Assembly: GCA_008704415.1 (NCBI GenBank)
Contig: VXIS01000056.1
Span: 1-64,000 of the forward strand
Origin: Sphaerosporella brunnea
Lineage: Eukaryota > Ascomycota > Pezizomycetes > Pezizales > Pyronemataceae
Direction of reading: 5' to 3'
DNA length: 64,000 bases
Part shown: one piece after another, positions 12,418 to 25,009 of the stretch
How positions within the stretch are numbered: the first letter of the stretch is position 1
Layout: every line of letters begins with the position of its first letter
Program-made: the position numbers and the translations under genes
Notes under the pieces: model-generated
Seen by the model: the letters and a program-made list of their open reading frames with translations, nothing else
What the model was told of the DNA's origin: nothing
The model's database searches: none

Positions 12418-15400
12418 AGACCTTGTCTTGTATACATGCATATTATCATGATACGATACCCGCCACAGTGGTTTTCTTTGACCAGCATATCAACTGTGTT
12501 CTGTGTTTTTACTGTGGTATTTGTACGAGTACTTAGATGGCATTTGCGGTTGTTTTGTTTTGGTTTAAATCGGACAGCATTTGCGGTTGTGTACCCAACC
12601 ACGGCGGCTTGCTGGTGCGGTCAGAGTGAGAACTTGTGACCGCCATTCACCTGTACTGAAGTGGTAGCGTTGACTTTTTGCAAGTCAGCATCCAAGACAT
12701 GAGCTGTTGAGAATTCGAAGTGACTCGGTATTTTTAACAGTTCTGAAATGACCAATAGGCCTGACAAAGGGGCCGGTAAGTTTGCCGGTGTATTTGATGA
12801 GCTTATCGAGTGGTATAATGGAGGATAGGTATAAACTGCGTCATTGAGTTGATGAAGAGACGGCAGCGCTACCCGAATGCCATCAGTCTTTGTGCGAGTA
12901 CTATGGTTCCTCAAAAGGCAAGCTACTCTAGTTCTTTGACGCTTTCCGGATTCGGATATCATTTGGACAGTCAACTTGAACGCCAGAGATACACCTGATA
13001 TAAACTCACGCCACCCTAGGGAGAAGGCCTTACAACATCACCAACAACCGTATCTTCACCAACCAACAAACCAAAAAACATGTTTTGGTGGAAGAATCTC
13101 CTCGGCTGAAGCTCCGCAGAACGACTTCTGTGACAAAATCTGTATAGAACCTCAAAATGCCGTACCGGAGGGGACTTTGGGATCTTGTTGGGCAGCCCTA
13201 GTGGTGTGATATCTGGTATTTGGCCTCGGAGGCGATGCGGCATCTCCAGCGTGCTGTTCGAGTTGGGTCTGGACTACCCCAAAGACCGAAATGTAGGAAA
13301 CAGCAATACCAAGCTGTAAATGTTCAGGATCCAAGTCGGTATAGATATAAAGCATGGTGAGACCTTGGGGAAAGGATATCCGGCTACAGGATGGAGAAAT
13401 CATCACTGGTATGTAGCTGGTAGGTTTTTGGCCTGTGAGGGTGATGTGAAAGCACGGGTTGTGCTAGTCAATCTTGTCTATACTTGCATGGGTAAAGTAT
13501 CTAAAGCGAAAGCGTTGTTTTGCGTCCCTCTACGTGCCTTCACACTCTCTATAAGGGTAGTTGGCAGGGTGAGGGAAACGAACCGTCCACTGAGGGATTG
13601 AATCCGAGTAAATGGCCAGGCTCAAGCCTTTCTGATGGCACTGTACTTTCCAGAGTAGTGTAAATAGAATAAATAACATGGCCATTGATGAAAATTGTCA
13701 GCAGAGGTGTCAATATTCTATGATTTTACTCGTTTGGCGACGCAGCAACCTCGGACCACTAATGGCTTATATGGACTATTCCATTGCATCAAACAACTTG
13801 AAACGAACAGTGGAAGGCTGGATGCCCTGTGGTTTGGGCTAGCGGTCTATTACTTGTGAGAGGTCTCTACGCTGTGGGGTAGCAACTTGAATTGGTATGG
13901 AAAGTTTTCCTCTATAGTCTAAACGCCTGCTTTCCCCAAGCCTCCAGTCGGTTTACGACTCCGCAAAATTGATTTTGTGCCTTCAAAGCCTGATCCTACT
14001 TTCATATTATCGTTATTGGCCCGCAGGACCCAGGCCAAAACCAGACAGCAAAACCTTGATGTTGTGCTGCCTTCCGGCTGAACCACAAGGGCAAACAGGG
14101 TCCTAAGTCATCCTAAGTGATCCTAAGCCGTCGATGACATGCCCTTTTAATTTTTTATATTTTGTCGAGCTCATAACTCACTCGGCGCTGCGTGGGTGCC
14201 AATATGCATATTTTGCTTTTTTGTCCGGATTGGCTGTCGGATACTTGAGTGTACTAGCATTGCGGCTCTGTGGCATCCGGGCCCACGGTGAGTTTTGCTG
14301 CGCGCTGAAATTTGTCCAGCACCCATACCTCCACCCCATGATATCCTACTGATATGGAACCGACTGAATTTTGCTCTTCATGATCTCCAGGAGCATTTCC
14401 GAGGCGGGCATACAAGCCCGCCTCGTAAAAGGGTGGCCTTGGAGTTTGTTTACTTTCGTATTCGTATCTGGGATTTTCCTCGGACTGAGATCGGCTCGGC
14501 CCAAACCCGACAATCCTTCGGGGCAAAGTAACCTACTCGGAATGGTTGGTTTGCGAATTTACAACCCACGCACCGCCTCCGTTTCTCCCAAAGCCATGGC
14601 CTGCCTGGTAGCATGGTCGGAATTCTTGAAGTTCGATAGCGGTAGCCGATTTTCCCCTGAGTAAACGCCACCATTGCATGAGCTGCATGTTCGAGATTAG
14701 CGTCTTTTGTTCGGCATCTCAGGCGAGCAAACGTGGTGCACGTCATTTTTAGTCTGATCGGTGTGGGGCTTCGCATGGTGCGGGTTGAATCTACTGAATC
14801 AACATTGTCGAGTAATACAATAATAGATAACAGAGTTACATATCTGCAGGTATTGTTTTTTTTTGGTTCCTTTCTTTTTTTTTGCCTTGCATGATCACTT
14901 TCGGGAAAAACTCGGCTTCTGGTGCCTCTTCGTGATGATGTGGGCCGCCGGCGGTCCCGATAATGGGCCTGGTCAGGCGCCTCCCGACTCGCGATCTACG
15001 CTACCATCTCCGAAGAGGTACTCTAGTACATACTTCGCTTGGATAATGTTTCGAGAAGTCGGATAGAGCCACCTACATCAAGATGCGCCTGCATGAGGCC
15101 ACACTATTTCGCGTTCACTGTATGCCATTTATCCAGCTCGGATAGATGTTTTGGGGAACTGGGCACTTTTACAGATGCATTGCGCGTATTACGGATCTGC
15201 ATCTTCACTTGAGCACACGAGTGACCGTTGAACAAACACATATGGTTGGGGACTCCTAGTCACTGTGTAACTCGCGACATTGATTTTGATTACTAAGCGA
15301 CCCGGGAAGTCTGAAAACACGTTGCTGAAGCACCCAAATTGCGACTCCACAGCTCTAAATCCAACTTTTTGTGGCATGTAATGCCGGATGTTTAGGTTTG

Positions 15401-17029
15401 GAGGGCTACATAGATGCTATCTTTTATCCTAAGTTTCACCGTGAGCTCAACTTTGGTGGGCGGTGTTGGTGATTGAAAAATGTTCTTCCCGTTGCTTTGG
15501 ACTCTGTAACCACAGCTTCCATCAACCGCTACTATAATCACTGCGTACGTGTGATGGATGTATATAGTGATGGTTTTGATTATGGCACAACGGAGTTTAC
15601 ACAGTGGGTTTATAAGGGGCATCGTCAAGTTGTGGATAAATCAAAATGGTAGATAGAGGTTGGCTGCGGAGGAAAAAAAAAAAAAAAAAAAAGATGAGCG
15701 GAGGTCCATCACAAAAAAGCACTCGATTTCCTGATTGAGCGAAATAATACCCAAAAAAGTATAGTTGTACTACATTTTTACGCGACATGCTCCGGGGTGT
15801 CCCATACAAAATGCTCCCACAAACCCTCGAATTTCCCACTTCCCACCAACCCTTTTTTTTATTTTCTCTTTTTCAGATCATTCTAAAGCAGCATATCTAT
15901 CGCTTGAAGAAGCGCTTTTAATTTTATCTGTTTTTGTGATTTAATATATTCGCGTGCAAATGGTGGCTTTTGACACTCCGTTTTAAGGTGTCCCCAACCA
16001 TACTCACCGACAAGGTGCGGTGCCCCGGGGTTTCTCCAAGACCGACATGTAATTGTAAGCCCACCGTCACGGCTTTCTCCCCGCTGCATATCCATATCGC
16101 TGAGTGATAGCCGATGAAACGATACCGGACGCTCCAGTTATTGTTCGGTATCCTTTTATGGTGATCTTGAACGCAGATGTCTGCTTTTGCGAACGACTTT
16201 GCCTTGCCAACGGGGTCTTTCATCTGCAAACGAGTGCATCATGGTTTGCCATTGATGACCAAGCGCCGGTTTGGCGAGGGCATCTTGTGGGGTAGTCGAC
16301 AGAGCTAACAATTCGTACGCTATTTACTAGTCAGGAACAAGCCCACTGTGTCGGGCCTTTACCTCGGGGAGCTTCAAACGCCTTCTGCCGGTTGCGCAAT
16401 GCGATTGGGACTTCACCGCTGCTATCAGTCCTTGTCTACATGCGCAGGGTAGGCCATTGATGACAGCATGGCGGATTCGATGGAATTTTCTGAGCCCAGA
16501 ATCCAGGGTGTTGATAGGATCGTCAAGCCAGCCCCCAAAAAGCGGTTCGACGATCCAGTCGCATTGAAGAACCAGGTTGGCGACCTTTCGTCATCCCAGC
16601 TTTCCGCACCCAAACAGTCTCTTGTAAGGCGAGTTTGGGCGTTGATTGGATTCTGCGATGGCATCGCTCATCCAAGGATCCAGCGAGTCAGCGCCGTGGT
16701 CTGCACGTGTTCCACTTGGTGGTCGCACCACAGGGGTGGGCAACGGCCATGGCTACTGCCGTGGCTGGGCGGGTTTCATTTGCTTAACTGCGGTGCCTTT
16801 TGCTTTTATTCTCTTGCCTCCTCCCAATGTTTTCCCAGCTTTTTTGCCCTATACCTTATGGCCCGGCCCATGTGTGCATGCGCTCGAGCATTATAACCTT
16901 CAACAGCAACCACAACAACAATAACAACAACACCTCCACCGCTAGGCGTATCGACACATATCCTTGAAACAAAAGACGACCACAAATCTTTGATTGGGGG
17001 CAGATGCACCTGCTGGTGGTGCTGTAGAG
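12418..17029. other. Long intergenic stretch, no gene recognised
   Basis: No frame in these 4.6 kb carries a recognisable domain. Three tandem copies of a TCCTAAGT-type 10-mer lie at about 14102-14128. A perfect GC-rich hairpin with a 10-bp stem (CGAGGCGGGC, loop ATACAA) lies at 14400-14425. A run of 20 A lies at 15673-15692. The last part is presumably the promoter of the membrane-protein gene. An extra 5' exon of that gene could lie between 16860 and 17003. Confidence 0.5.
14400..14425. other. Perfect GC-rich hairpin, 10-bp stem
   Basis: CGAGGCGGGC, a six-base loop, then its exact reverse complement, in otherwise AT-richer intergenic DNA. It is not followed by a T-run and is far from any supported gene end, so no terminator role is claimed. 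Confidence 0.6.
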
Positions 17030-18136
17030 ATGCTAAAGTATGAGAATCGGATAGCGTTCGATCTGGCACTGTTCCTGCCTGGCTTCTTCTTCATCAGCCT
17101 CCGCCTGTGGATCCGCAACAGAAATCGACTACCAAACCCACACTTAACGTGGATACTCAGCGATGTTTTTGTGGCATTATCCCTGATCATCGCGGCCTCT
17201 GTCATCTCGCTCGACCTTTGGTATATGCAGAGGAGGATCAGGCTAAGGGATTATCCAAAGGAGGAAGACCCTGCGGGGTATTTTGTTGAGACTATCACCA
17301 TATCGATTGAGTTCCTCAAAGTGTATGCATATTCGTCCTTCTTTGGAAGGGCTCTTAAGATATTTTAGCATGCTGACCTGGAACGGCTGCAGCTCGCTCT
17401 TCAATCAATATGGTTATATTTGTGCACTGTGGTCCGTCAAGGCCTCGTTCTTATGCAGCTACTACTCTATGTCTCGACATCTATCAGTCAAGCTTCGCCA
17501 AGTGATGAAGTTGACCTGGGTAGCGCTCCTGTTGACCTTGTTGGGACTGGTCTTTGGCTTCACGTTTTGGTGCCGACCAATCGAGCGCAACTGGTACCAG
17601 CCATTCCCATATATTCAGCAATCGGATACCATTTAACAAGTTCCCACAGGAGCATAGACCAAGACTACTTCTGCTCGCCCCAAGCGAAGCCCGCGCAAGC
17701 AGTCCTAGTGTACGCCCTCCACATCGGAACCGACATTCCAATCATGGCGATCCCCTTCTTCATAATTCACACGCTCAAGCTCGGCCGAAGCGAAAAGTAC
17801 GCAATATCCTTCATGTTCCTTCTCGGCTTCATGACAGTAGCCACCTCTACTTTCTCCTTCATCCTCCACATGCAATTTATCAAATTGGAGCAATACGGCA
17901 TCTATGGTCCTTCCGGCGACGCCCTGGGCGAAAAACTAGAAGGCATCTACCTCAGCGCAGTAGCTGAGGTCTTCGGCGCCGTCTTCATCGTCTGTCTCCC
18001 CAGCACCCGCATCGCTGTCCGCACCTGCCTCAGCCGCATCCGCCGCACGCCGGAGGAAAGCCAAAGCCAGGTGGGCGACAGCGATAACGGGTTGATAGAG
18101 CTCAGCCCAAAAGTGCTGGTCAACGGGTCAGTTTAA
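17030..18136 (+). CDS. Seven-transmembrane fungal rhodopsin-like/PTH11-type membrane protein
   Basis: Three exons, 17030-17322, 17369-17593 and 17650-18136, with 46- and 56-base introns, give 334 residues. Hydrophobic segments begin with AFDLALFLPGFFFISLRLWI and WILSDVFVALSLIIAASVI; then follow helices around YICALWSVKASF, WVALLLTLLGLVFGFTFWC, AVLVYALHIGTDIPIMAIPF, AISFMFLLGFMTVATSTF and the last before the polar tail, seven in all. The C-terminal tail is cytosolic-looking, with Arg-rich and Ser/Glu-rich parts. This layout fits the fungal integral-membrane 'rhodopsin' domain family, some members of which (PTH11) act as surface sensors; ligand and role here are unknown. The start is uncertain: the frame is closed just upstream, so either ATG 17030 is used or a short upstream exon ends at an acceptor near 17003. 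Confidence 0.78.
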
Positions 18137-19083
18137 ACCCCTCATCGGCGGCGAACCAGTGTTCGGGGCTGACGGACGAGCAGGGGGTTCTACACGTCCC
18201 AAGACCCAAGCGGAGAGTTACCGTCATATGCCAACCGCAACACCGATTCTGCAAGAGCTGCGAATGCGAGAAGTCATGGAATCCAGCGACAGAACTCGCT
18301 TTTGATTCCTTATTCGGCAGGTGCATACGATAGCAGCTTTGATTTCGATGATGCAAAATCCAGGCCTCACGCTATGTAATGCCTAGTTTTTCATATTTCT
18401 TTCTGTTTTGGATATTTTTCATATGGCGCAGTTGGCATTGGGGCTTCGGTTTGGAGTTTTTTTTTTTTTTTTTTCGTTCATGGGATTACGGAAAGGGCTT
18501 CGGTGTAGGTGTTTGATCACGATCATTCGATTTGTTTGCATAGTACGACCGGTATTAATTATGAACACTCAGTCAAACGTTATACACTTAAACGTTGGCT
18601 TTCACAAATGTTGGGAAGAGGGGTGCTCCTTAAAGGGCCAAGCTCTCGATTTTTCTGGTGTCCTCTGAATCATGAATCCTCGCCTCCGAAATGGACGTCT
18701 AGAGGTTCTTTTTATGACCGTTCGGTGCTTCGCCAACAGTCAGTCGATTAGCAGCCAACAACGGCCAAACACCGCTTCCGTTGGCGCAACTGTCGACCGT
18801 TCGCCAACGGTCATTTTCTTAGCGCGAACGGATCCAAAACGTGACCGTGAATAGTTGCGATCATAATCTCTCACTCGGCCGCTGGCTACTAGCCTCTGGT
18901 CAATAACTAGGAACTCCTTTCGCTAGATGATGGATGGTTTCTGGCTGCCTATTCTGCAAAAGAATATATGTGGCACAGTGACTGCGCCACGGGCTCTGCA
19001 TTCGGTGGTACAAGAATGCAGGGCTGTCACATGCGAGGCTCTCATCTCTACCTTCTCTGGCCATCAGTTCGGTTTCTCTTTCA
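18137..19083. other. Intergenic
   Basis: Contains the 3' UTR of the membrane protein and the promoter of the hydrolase. An 18-T run is at 18457-18474. Around 18715-18830 there are imperfect repeats built on GCCAACNGTC, one forming a GACCGTT/AACGGTC inverted repeat. No gene is recognised. Confidence 0.55.
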
Positions 19084-19915
19084 ATGTCGACCCCCTCAGG
19101 CTTCACCTCCGGATACGCTCCGGTGAACGGGCTCTCAATATATTACGAATCGGCCGGCACCTGCAACAATGGGAGTGCACCCCTCCTCAGTGCGTCCCCT
19201 CCCTCTCCTACCACCCATCACCTATCTAACGCCGCCAGTTCTCCATGGAGCCTTCGGAACCCTCAACGATTTCCATCCGCTCATGACGGCGCTAGCTCCC
19301 CATCGCCGCGTACTAGCACTCGAACACCAGGCCCACGGCCGCACGGCCGACATCGACCGTCCTCTCTCCCATCAACAGCTCGCAGAAGATGCAGCCGCAT
19401 TCCTCACATATCTAAACATTCCCCAAGCGGATATCTTCGGGTACTCGTTGGGTGGCCGTGCCGCGCAGTATCTAGCGATACGGCATCCGTTGCTCGTGCG
19501 GAGACTGGTCATCGCGGCGTCGTGGTATGCGGCGGTAGGATTGCGGCCCGAGATTTTGAAAGGGTTTTGGGAGATATCGATGGAGCAGATGAGAGGGACT
19601 AAGTATGAAGAGGTGTACAAACGGCTTGCGCCGGATCCGCAGGGGTTCCCGAGGCTGGTGGAGAAGATGCGCGATATGAATCGGAATATGGTGGATATTC
19701 CCGAGGAGCAGGCGAGGGGCATCATGGCCCCTATGTTTGTGGTCGTTGGGGACTCGGATTATGTTACCTTGGAGCATGCGATCAAGATGTTTAGATTGAG
19801 CGCTGGACCGGACGTGTCACAGTTGGCGGTGCTCCCGGAAACCTCTCATGAGGGGATTGTGGATAGGAGTTGTTGGATTGCTGGGATGGTTGAGGAGTTT
19901 TTGGGGAGGGTGTGA
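19084..19915 (+). CDS. Alpha/beta-hydrolase fold protein
   Basis: Two exons, 19084-19189 and 19239-19915, with a 49-base intron carrying a good branch site (ATCTAAC), give 260 residues. The oxyanion-hole motif LHGAFG is at about 37-42, the nucleophile elbow GYSLGG puts the catalytic Ser at about 105, an acidic residue of the triad sits in VVGDSDYV (about 207-209), and the catalytic His is in ETSHEG at about 239. The order and spacing fit the small esterase/haloperoxidase-like group of the family. There is no signal peptide, so a cytosolic enzyme is expected. Substrate cannot be inferred. It is followed on the same strand by the Rab GTPase gene with no obvious functional link. Confidence 0.87.
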
Positions 19916-20609
19916 CTGTGCCTAGCTAGTGATGGACACGAGTCAGCTCGGGAGTTTTCCAGGCTCGGCTCGTGAGCTCGAGCCGGCCTACAAAAGTACA
20001 CTTTAAAGCAGAGTGCAAAGTAAATTCTACTCTTCTGGCAAGCCGTGGGCTAGCGGAGTTGGCCTCCGCTAGTCGAAATGGGTGGTGACCGGGTGGATGG
20101 CGGAGCGATGCCCGGCGGTATAACCCCCGGCGGCCTAGGTGCTGAGGCATCGCCGCCACAGTTGTCCCCCCCGCCCACCTCAATCAGCCACCATTTTATT
20201 GGCCTCAATGCGAGGAGCTGATAGACGTTTATTGTTGGATTACTGGACTGCCCCTTTTTGGGCCCAGGTGCTGATGTATGCAGTCGTCTGGATCGATCTG
20301 CAGGGGCAGGCGGCAGAGAGGCTGAGTTGTGTTCCGAAAATATTGTCTTATCTTATCGAATCTTATCGAATCTTCTCTGTCTCGTTCATGGTGACTTACC
20401 CGGACCACATCCCAAGGAGCTTCCGCTTGCTGTTTGGGGTGATCGTAATCTCTGTTGGGGGACCTTGCCCTGCATCCTTATCGAACCGAACAACCAAATC
20501 TAACCAACCAACCGACACAGCAAACAGAACATTGAACACAGCGTCTCCTGAACGACCCCAGACCCCAAACCTCATCTATACTCTACCATACAAACTACAC
20601 GCACAACAA
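19916..20609. other. Intergenic, hydrolase 3' end to Rab promoter
   Basis: No gene recognised. The last 100 bases before the Rab start codon are rich in ACCAAC/CAAAC-type sequence and probably its 5' UTR. Confidence 0.55.
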
Positions 20610-21804
20610 ATGGTCCGACAACGTGCGCCTTCGGGCGCCTCTACAGCGTCATCTCACTCAGCGTCTGCTGAAGCCGACCAAGTAAGCAACTCTCCACCTG
20701 CTGAAAAAAAGAAAGAAAAAAAAAAATGAACGAAAAGCTGATTAACAGTCCGGAACGCCGCAGGAGCTCGGCTCCATGTACGACTACCTAGCAAAGATAA
20801 TCCTTCTCGGACCGTCTGGCTGCGGGAAGTAAATCTTCCCCTCCTCCCCCCCCCCCACACCACTTCCCCCTGCTGCAAGCTGAGCTCTCACCAGAAAGTA
20901 AAAGTAAAAAGAACACCCACGCTGATATCCACACCCCCCCCCAGATCCTGTCTCCTGCACCGCTTCGTGCGGAATGAATGTCCGCACCCCTCGTCCCGCT
21001 CCGGCTGTCCCCGCACTAACCCCACCTACCCGGCCACTAGGGCGAGTCCTCTCCTCGCAAACCATTGGCGTCGAATTCTCCTCAAAAATCATCAAAGTCG
21101 GCACTGGAGCGCGACGAAAGCGTGTCAAGCTACAGCTCTGGGACACAGCAGGTCAAGAACGTTTCCGCAGCGTAACGCGAAGCTATTACCGAGGTGCTGC
21201 AGGTGCACTATTAGTCTACGACATCACTTCCCACCCCACGTTCACTTCGCTTCCTACATTTCTTGCCGACGCCCGCGCCCTTGCTTCCCCGAACCTTACC
21301 GTTGTTCTGGTGGGGAACAAAGCAGACCTCTCTAAGCCCCCGGCCTCTGGCCGTCCTCCCCCGCCCTCCTCAGATGGAGGTAGCTCCCTCAGCACCACGC
21401 CGACACATTTCGCGGACGACACGTCGCGGGCGTGGGAGAGCGAGCTGGACTCGGAGGACGGATATGACGACGATGCCCCTGCGCGAGCCGTCAGCGCGCA
21501 GGAAGCTGCGCGTTGGGCAAGTCTCAGCGGTATCTCGGTCAGTATGGAAACGTCCGCCCTAAACGGCGACAATGTGGATGAAGTATTCGCTAGGATCGCA
21601 AGGATGATTGTCACCAAGATTGAGTTGGGAGAGGTCGATCCGGATGACCCGAGCAGTGGAATCCAGTATGGTGATTCGGGAGGCTGGGTCGAGGCTAGTA
21701 CTGCTCGTAGACCAGGCACGGCGAATGGCTGGAAGAATGGGCTGAGGGAGTGGGAAAGTGTGTTCCGAGGCGGCGCGGCGAGGCGCGGGGGACGGTGCTG
21801 TTAG
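20610..21804 (+). CDS. Rab4-family small GTPase (Ypt4-like)
   Basis: A Ras-superfamily switch expected to act in early-endosome recycling. Four exons (20610-20681, 20749-20828, 20945-20979, 21041-21804) give 316 residues. Nucleotide-binding motifs are all present: G1 GPSGCGKS (about 45-52), G2 Thr in QTIGVEF (70), G3 WDTAGQE (96-102), G4 NKAD (155-158) and G5 ETSA (232-235). The block [15 protein letters not shown] and the sequence after it ([10 protein letters not shown]) are most like Rab4. The C-terminus GGRCC carries two cysteines for geranylgeranylation. Unusual points: about 24 extra N-terminal residues, a Ser/Pro/acidic insert of roughly 45 residues between NKAD and ETSA, and a third intron that starts with the weak donor GTCCGC. 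Confidence 0.94.
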
Positions 21805-22184
21805 CTCGGGGGTTGGGCGGCGAGTAGTCGGGGGAGAGCAGAAGGGGTGAACTCCTCTGACTCGGGTTGGTTTTTGGTCTCGTTTTTATCTATTCCCCAT
21901 CTGCCCGTTATTAGATAGCATCTGTCCTTTTTGCCTTGCTCCTTTTTTCTTATTTTCTCATCTGTGGTCGATATCGTTGGGTTGGCTGGCTAGTTGGAGT
22001 TGAGGGGTTTCGTTTTGTGGATTGTTATGATGTGATGGCTTGTGGGGGAGGATTTAATAGTAATGAATGATCCTGCTTGATGATCTCTTCAGATGAGGGG
22101 CATGATCAGTAGGAGTGGTTCACAGGAAAGCACTCGACACTCGACATGGTAGACCTACGCAACACATCCTCGTTCTCATCCCCC
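21805..22184. other. Short region between convergent genes
   Basis: T-rich 3' flank of the Rab gene meeting the 3' end of the mannosidase gene. No further feature is seen. Confidence 0.6.
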
Positions 22185-25009
22185 TTACTCAAAGTTCTCA
22201 GCCTCAACACACTCCAGGTCAACGCCCGTCTCTCCACCACCATAAAACCTGCACTCCACCCTCCCCTTCGTCAATCCCTTCCCACCAATCTCAACAATCT
22301 CACCAGGCACAAGATCAACTCCCTGGTCCTCCCACTTCTCTGCATGTGGATTAACCAGCACCAAACCTTTCACCGGTTTCTCGGCGCGGACCTTAACATT
22401 TCCCCTCCACACCAACGCACCGATCCCCGGGCGTCGGCTCACTTTCACATACTTCAATGGATCCGGCCAGGAAACGTGTCTGGCGACGTGGCGGCCGTCT
22501 TTATCGAGGAGATACAAGGCGACGACAACGTCGAGGTTTCCATCACGCTTTCCGTTCCAGCCGGGGAGGGTGGCATCTACCAGCTCTGTGCTGCTATTCG
22601 CGGGGATCGAGAAGTCTTCCTTCAGTATGGTTGATTCCAGTAGATTTCCGGAGCCGACGTCGAACGCCTTTGCCACGAGCTTGTAGGGGCCTTGCTTCTC
22701 TTCCAGTAGGAAGCTGGAAATCCACACTGCTAGGCGATGCTCAATATCGATGTGCACGTTGGTATACTTATCGCGAGGGGTCTTGACCTCCGCACGTTTG
22801 CTGCCGATAACGATAGGTGCGAGCTCCCGCTTGATGGAGTAGTATGCAATCTTGGGCCGATAATAGTAGTCGACGATAGCCCAAGACGTGACGGGCCAGC
22901 AGTCGTTGATCTGCCACACGATGGCACCAGAGGTAAATTCCTTTCCGGTACCCTTCCAGTTTCGGCGCCAGGCCCGGTAAGCCGTCGATAGTGCCTCCGA
23001 CTGCATCAGCTGCGTAGAGTAGATATACGCCTCGAAGGGCTCGTGCTCAAACGTCATGTTCTCTGCCAGATACAGGGCAATCCTTCGTTCAGCACCGTCG
23101 GCCTTGTTGTGGAACTCCACAGTCTCGCTGAAGGGGTGACGCTCGGTGTTGTCTTTTGGAAGATATGAGTCAATCGTCCTTATGTCCGGGAAGGCTTCCA
23201 TGCCGAATTCGCTTACAAAGCGTCCGGCTAGCTTGTCAAAGTTTTGATAGGGCTCTTGAGTTCCGTGCCAGACATTCCATTGGTGTGCATCACCTACAAT
23301 CATGACTCCTCCGTCTGGACGCTCCGGGGTGCCGTAGGGAGAACCGGGGTGATACTCTGTGTTGGGAGAGTGTGTTCGTACTGTCTCTGGAAGGATCTTT
23401 TCGTATATGTAACGTGCCGGGAAGAGCGTCTTGAGCCAGTTCTCTGGGTCCTTATCGTTAGGATTGTAGCCCAGGTGGCCTTCAATGCTCCACATGTACT
23501 ACAAACACACTCAGTCATTGCCTGCCTGGTGGAGATGAGGGTACAAACTGAGTAGTCCTCATTGTTCCCGGCGTAGATCACAATGGAAGGATGGTGCCGC
23601 AAGCGTTTCACAATAGCGGTAGCCTCCAACGCCACCGACTCCCTGAACTCTGGAATCATAGCCGGATAGTTACCGCATCCAAAGCCAAAGTCCTGCCAGA
23701 CCATCAAGCCCAGTTCATCGCAGATGTCATAAAAGCAATCATGCTCTGGAATTCCACCGCCCCAAACTCTGACCAGTCAGCGTAGCTCATCACTCGAACG
23801 AGGAATATCACGCACCGAACCATGACCTGCCGTCCTTCCTTGACGAGCTCCAGCCACCTCCTGTACTTCTGTTCATCAAGCCTAGTGAGAAAGTTATCTG
23901 CCGGAATCCAATTTGAGCCCGCAACCCAGATCGGAAGATCGTTGACCTCAAAAAAGAAGGTCAATCCCGGAGCGTCCTCCAGAGGCCTCTGCACAACTCT
24001 GGCCCTCCTCAATCCCAACCTCTTGGAGGCCTCATCAGCATCTCCATCTAGTACAGCGGAGAGCTTGTAAAGCGGCTGCTTGCCGTAGCCCTGGGGATAC
24101 CACAGCTCTGGATCGTCGACTATAATCTTTGCGTGCGCCTTTCCATCTTCTACATCGGCTTTCGCGCTCTTGATTTTCTTTCCATCAGGTGAAGTAAGCG
24201 TAAACACCACCTCTTTGGCCCAACCAACGATGTCTGCTGTAGCAAAAACAGTGGCCTTCTTCAGGGATACCGCCACCTCAACTTTGAAATACAGCTCGTC
24301 GATCCGTGACGTAAATGTCTCAAGATATATGGGCTTCCACGGTCCGCAGGTGAGAAGTGTTGGACCCCAATCCCAGCCCTACGCAAAGCTTGTCAGCATG
24401 AGCTCTTGACCGGAAAAGACATTCCCAGAGCAATACGTAGTGATACTGCGCCTTCCTGACCGCCAACCTACTCGGATCCCCATTCCAGCACCCCCAATGG
24501 AAATTCGGCCACTGCTCCTTCACCTTCTTCCCCTTCAAAAATGCGCTCTCAAACAGAATGGTCAAATTATTCTCACCGCCCTTCTTCAAGAGCTCGGTAA
24601 CATCCACACGATAAGGCGTGAACATATTGCTGCTCTTCAAGATTTCGGTGCCGTTGAGCGTAACCGTGGCATACGTATCCAATCCCTCAAACACGATCTC
24701 AGATGTTTTTCCCTTTGCCTCAGGGGAAGCGAAATTGAGCGAGTAGACCCAGTCCTCCTCGCCAACCCACTGGACATCCAGCTCGTTCTTCTTCACGAAC
24801 GGGTCGGGGATGAGCTTGTGTTCGAGCAAATCGAGGAAGACCTCGGTGGGCACGGCTCTAGCGGGGCGGAGGTGGTCTATGGACTCGCCGGCGCGCCGGA
24901 AGGACCAGCCTTTGCATAGAGAGGTGGTGATTTTTGACATTGCGGTCGTTGCGGCAGTAGGAGTGGTGGGAGCTGAGATAGGGACCCCGAAGCGGTTGAC
25001 GAGCACCAT
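22185..25009 (-). CDS. mndB: GH2 beta-mannosidase, intracellular type (mndB-like)
   Basis: Hydrolyses terminal beta-1,4-mannose from manno-oligosaccharides. Four exons on the minus strand: 24437-25009, 23816-24378, 23549-23768, 22185-23498; introns of 58, 47 and 50 bases, together 889 residues. The sugar-binding N-terminal domain holds FEGLDTYATVTLNG; the block AVRKAQYHYGWDWGP crosses the first splice site, confirming it. The acid/base Glu is in AGNNED (about 449), and the nucleophile Glu in RFVSEFG (about 549). No signal peptide is visible, which matches the cytosolic mndB-type rather than secreted mndA-type enzymes. A later in-frame Met (MSKITTSLCKGW, about 24 codons on) could be the real start. 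The GH1 gene is next on the same strand and a sugar transporter lies beyond it. Confidence 0.96.

Noticed and set aside
16425..16896. Overlapping protein-like frames on both strands before the seven-TM gene
   Set aside because: Both look partly protein-like, neither has a domain and they exclude each other; no exon chain into the downstream gene could be made with confidence.
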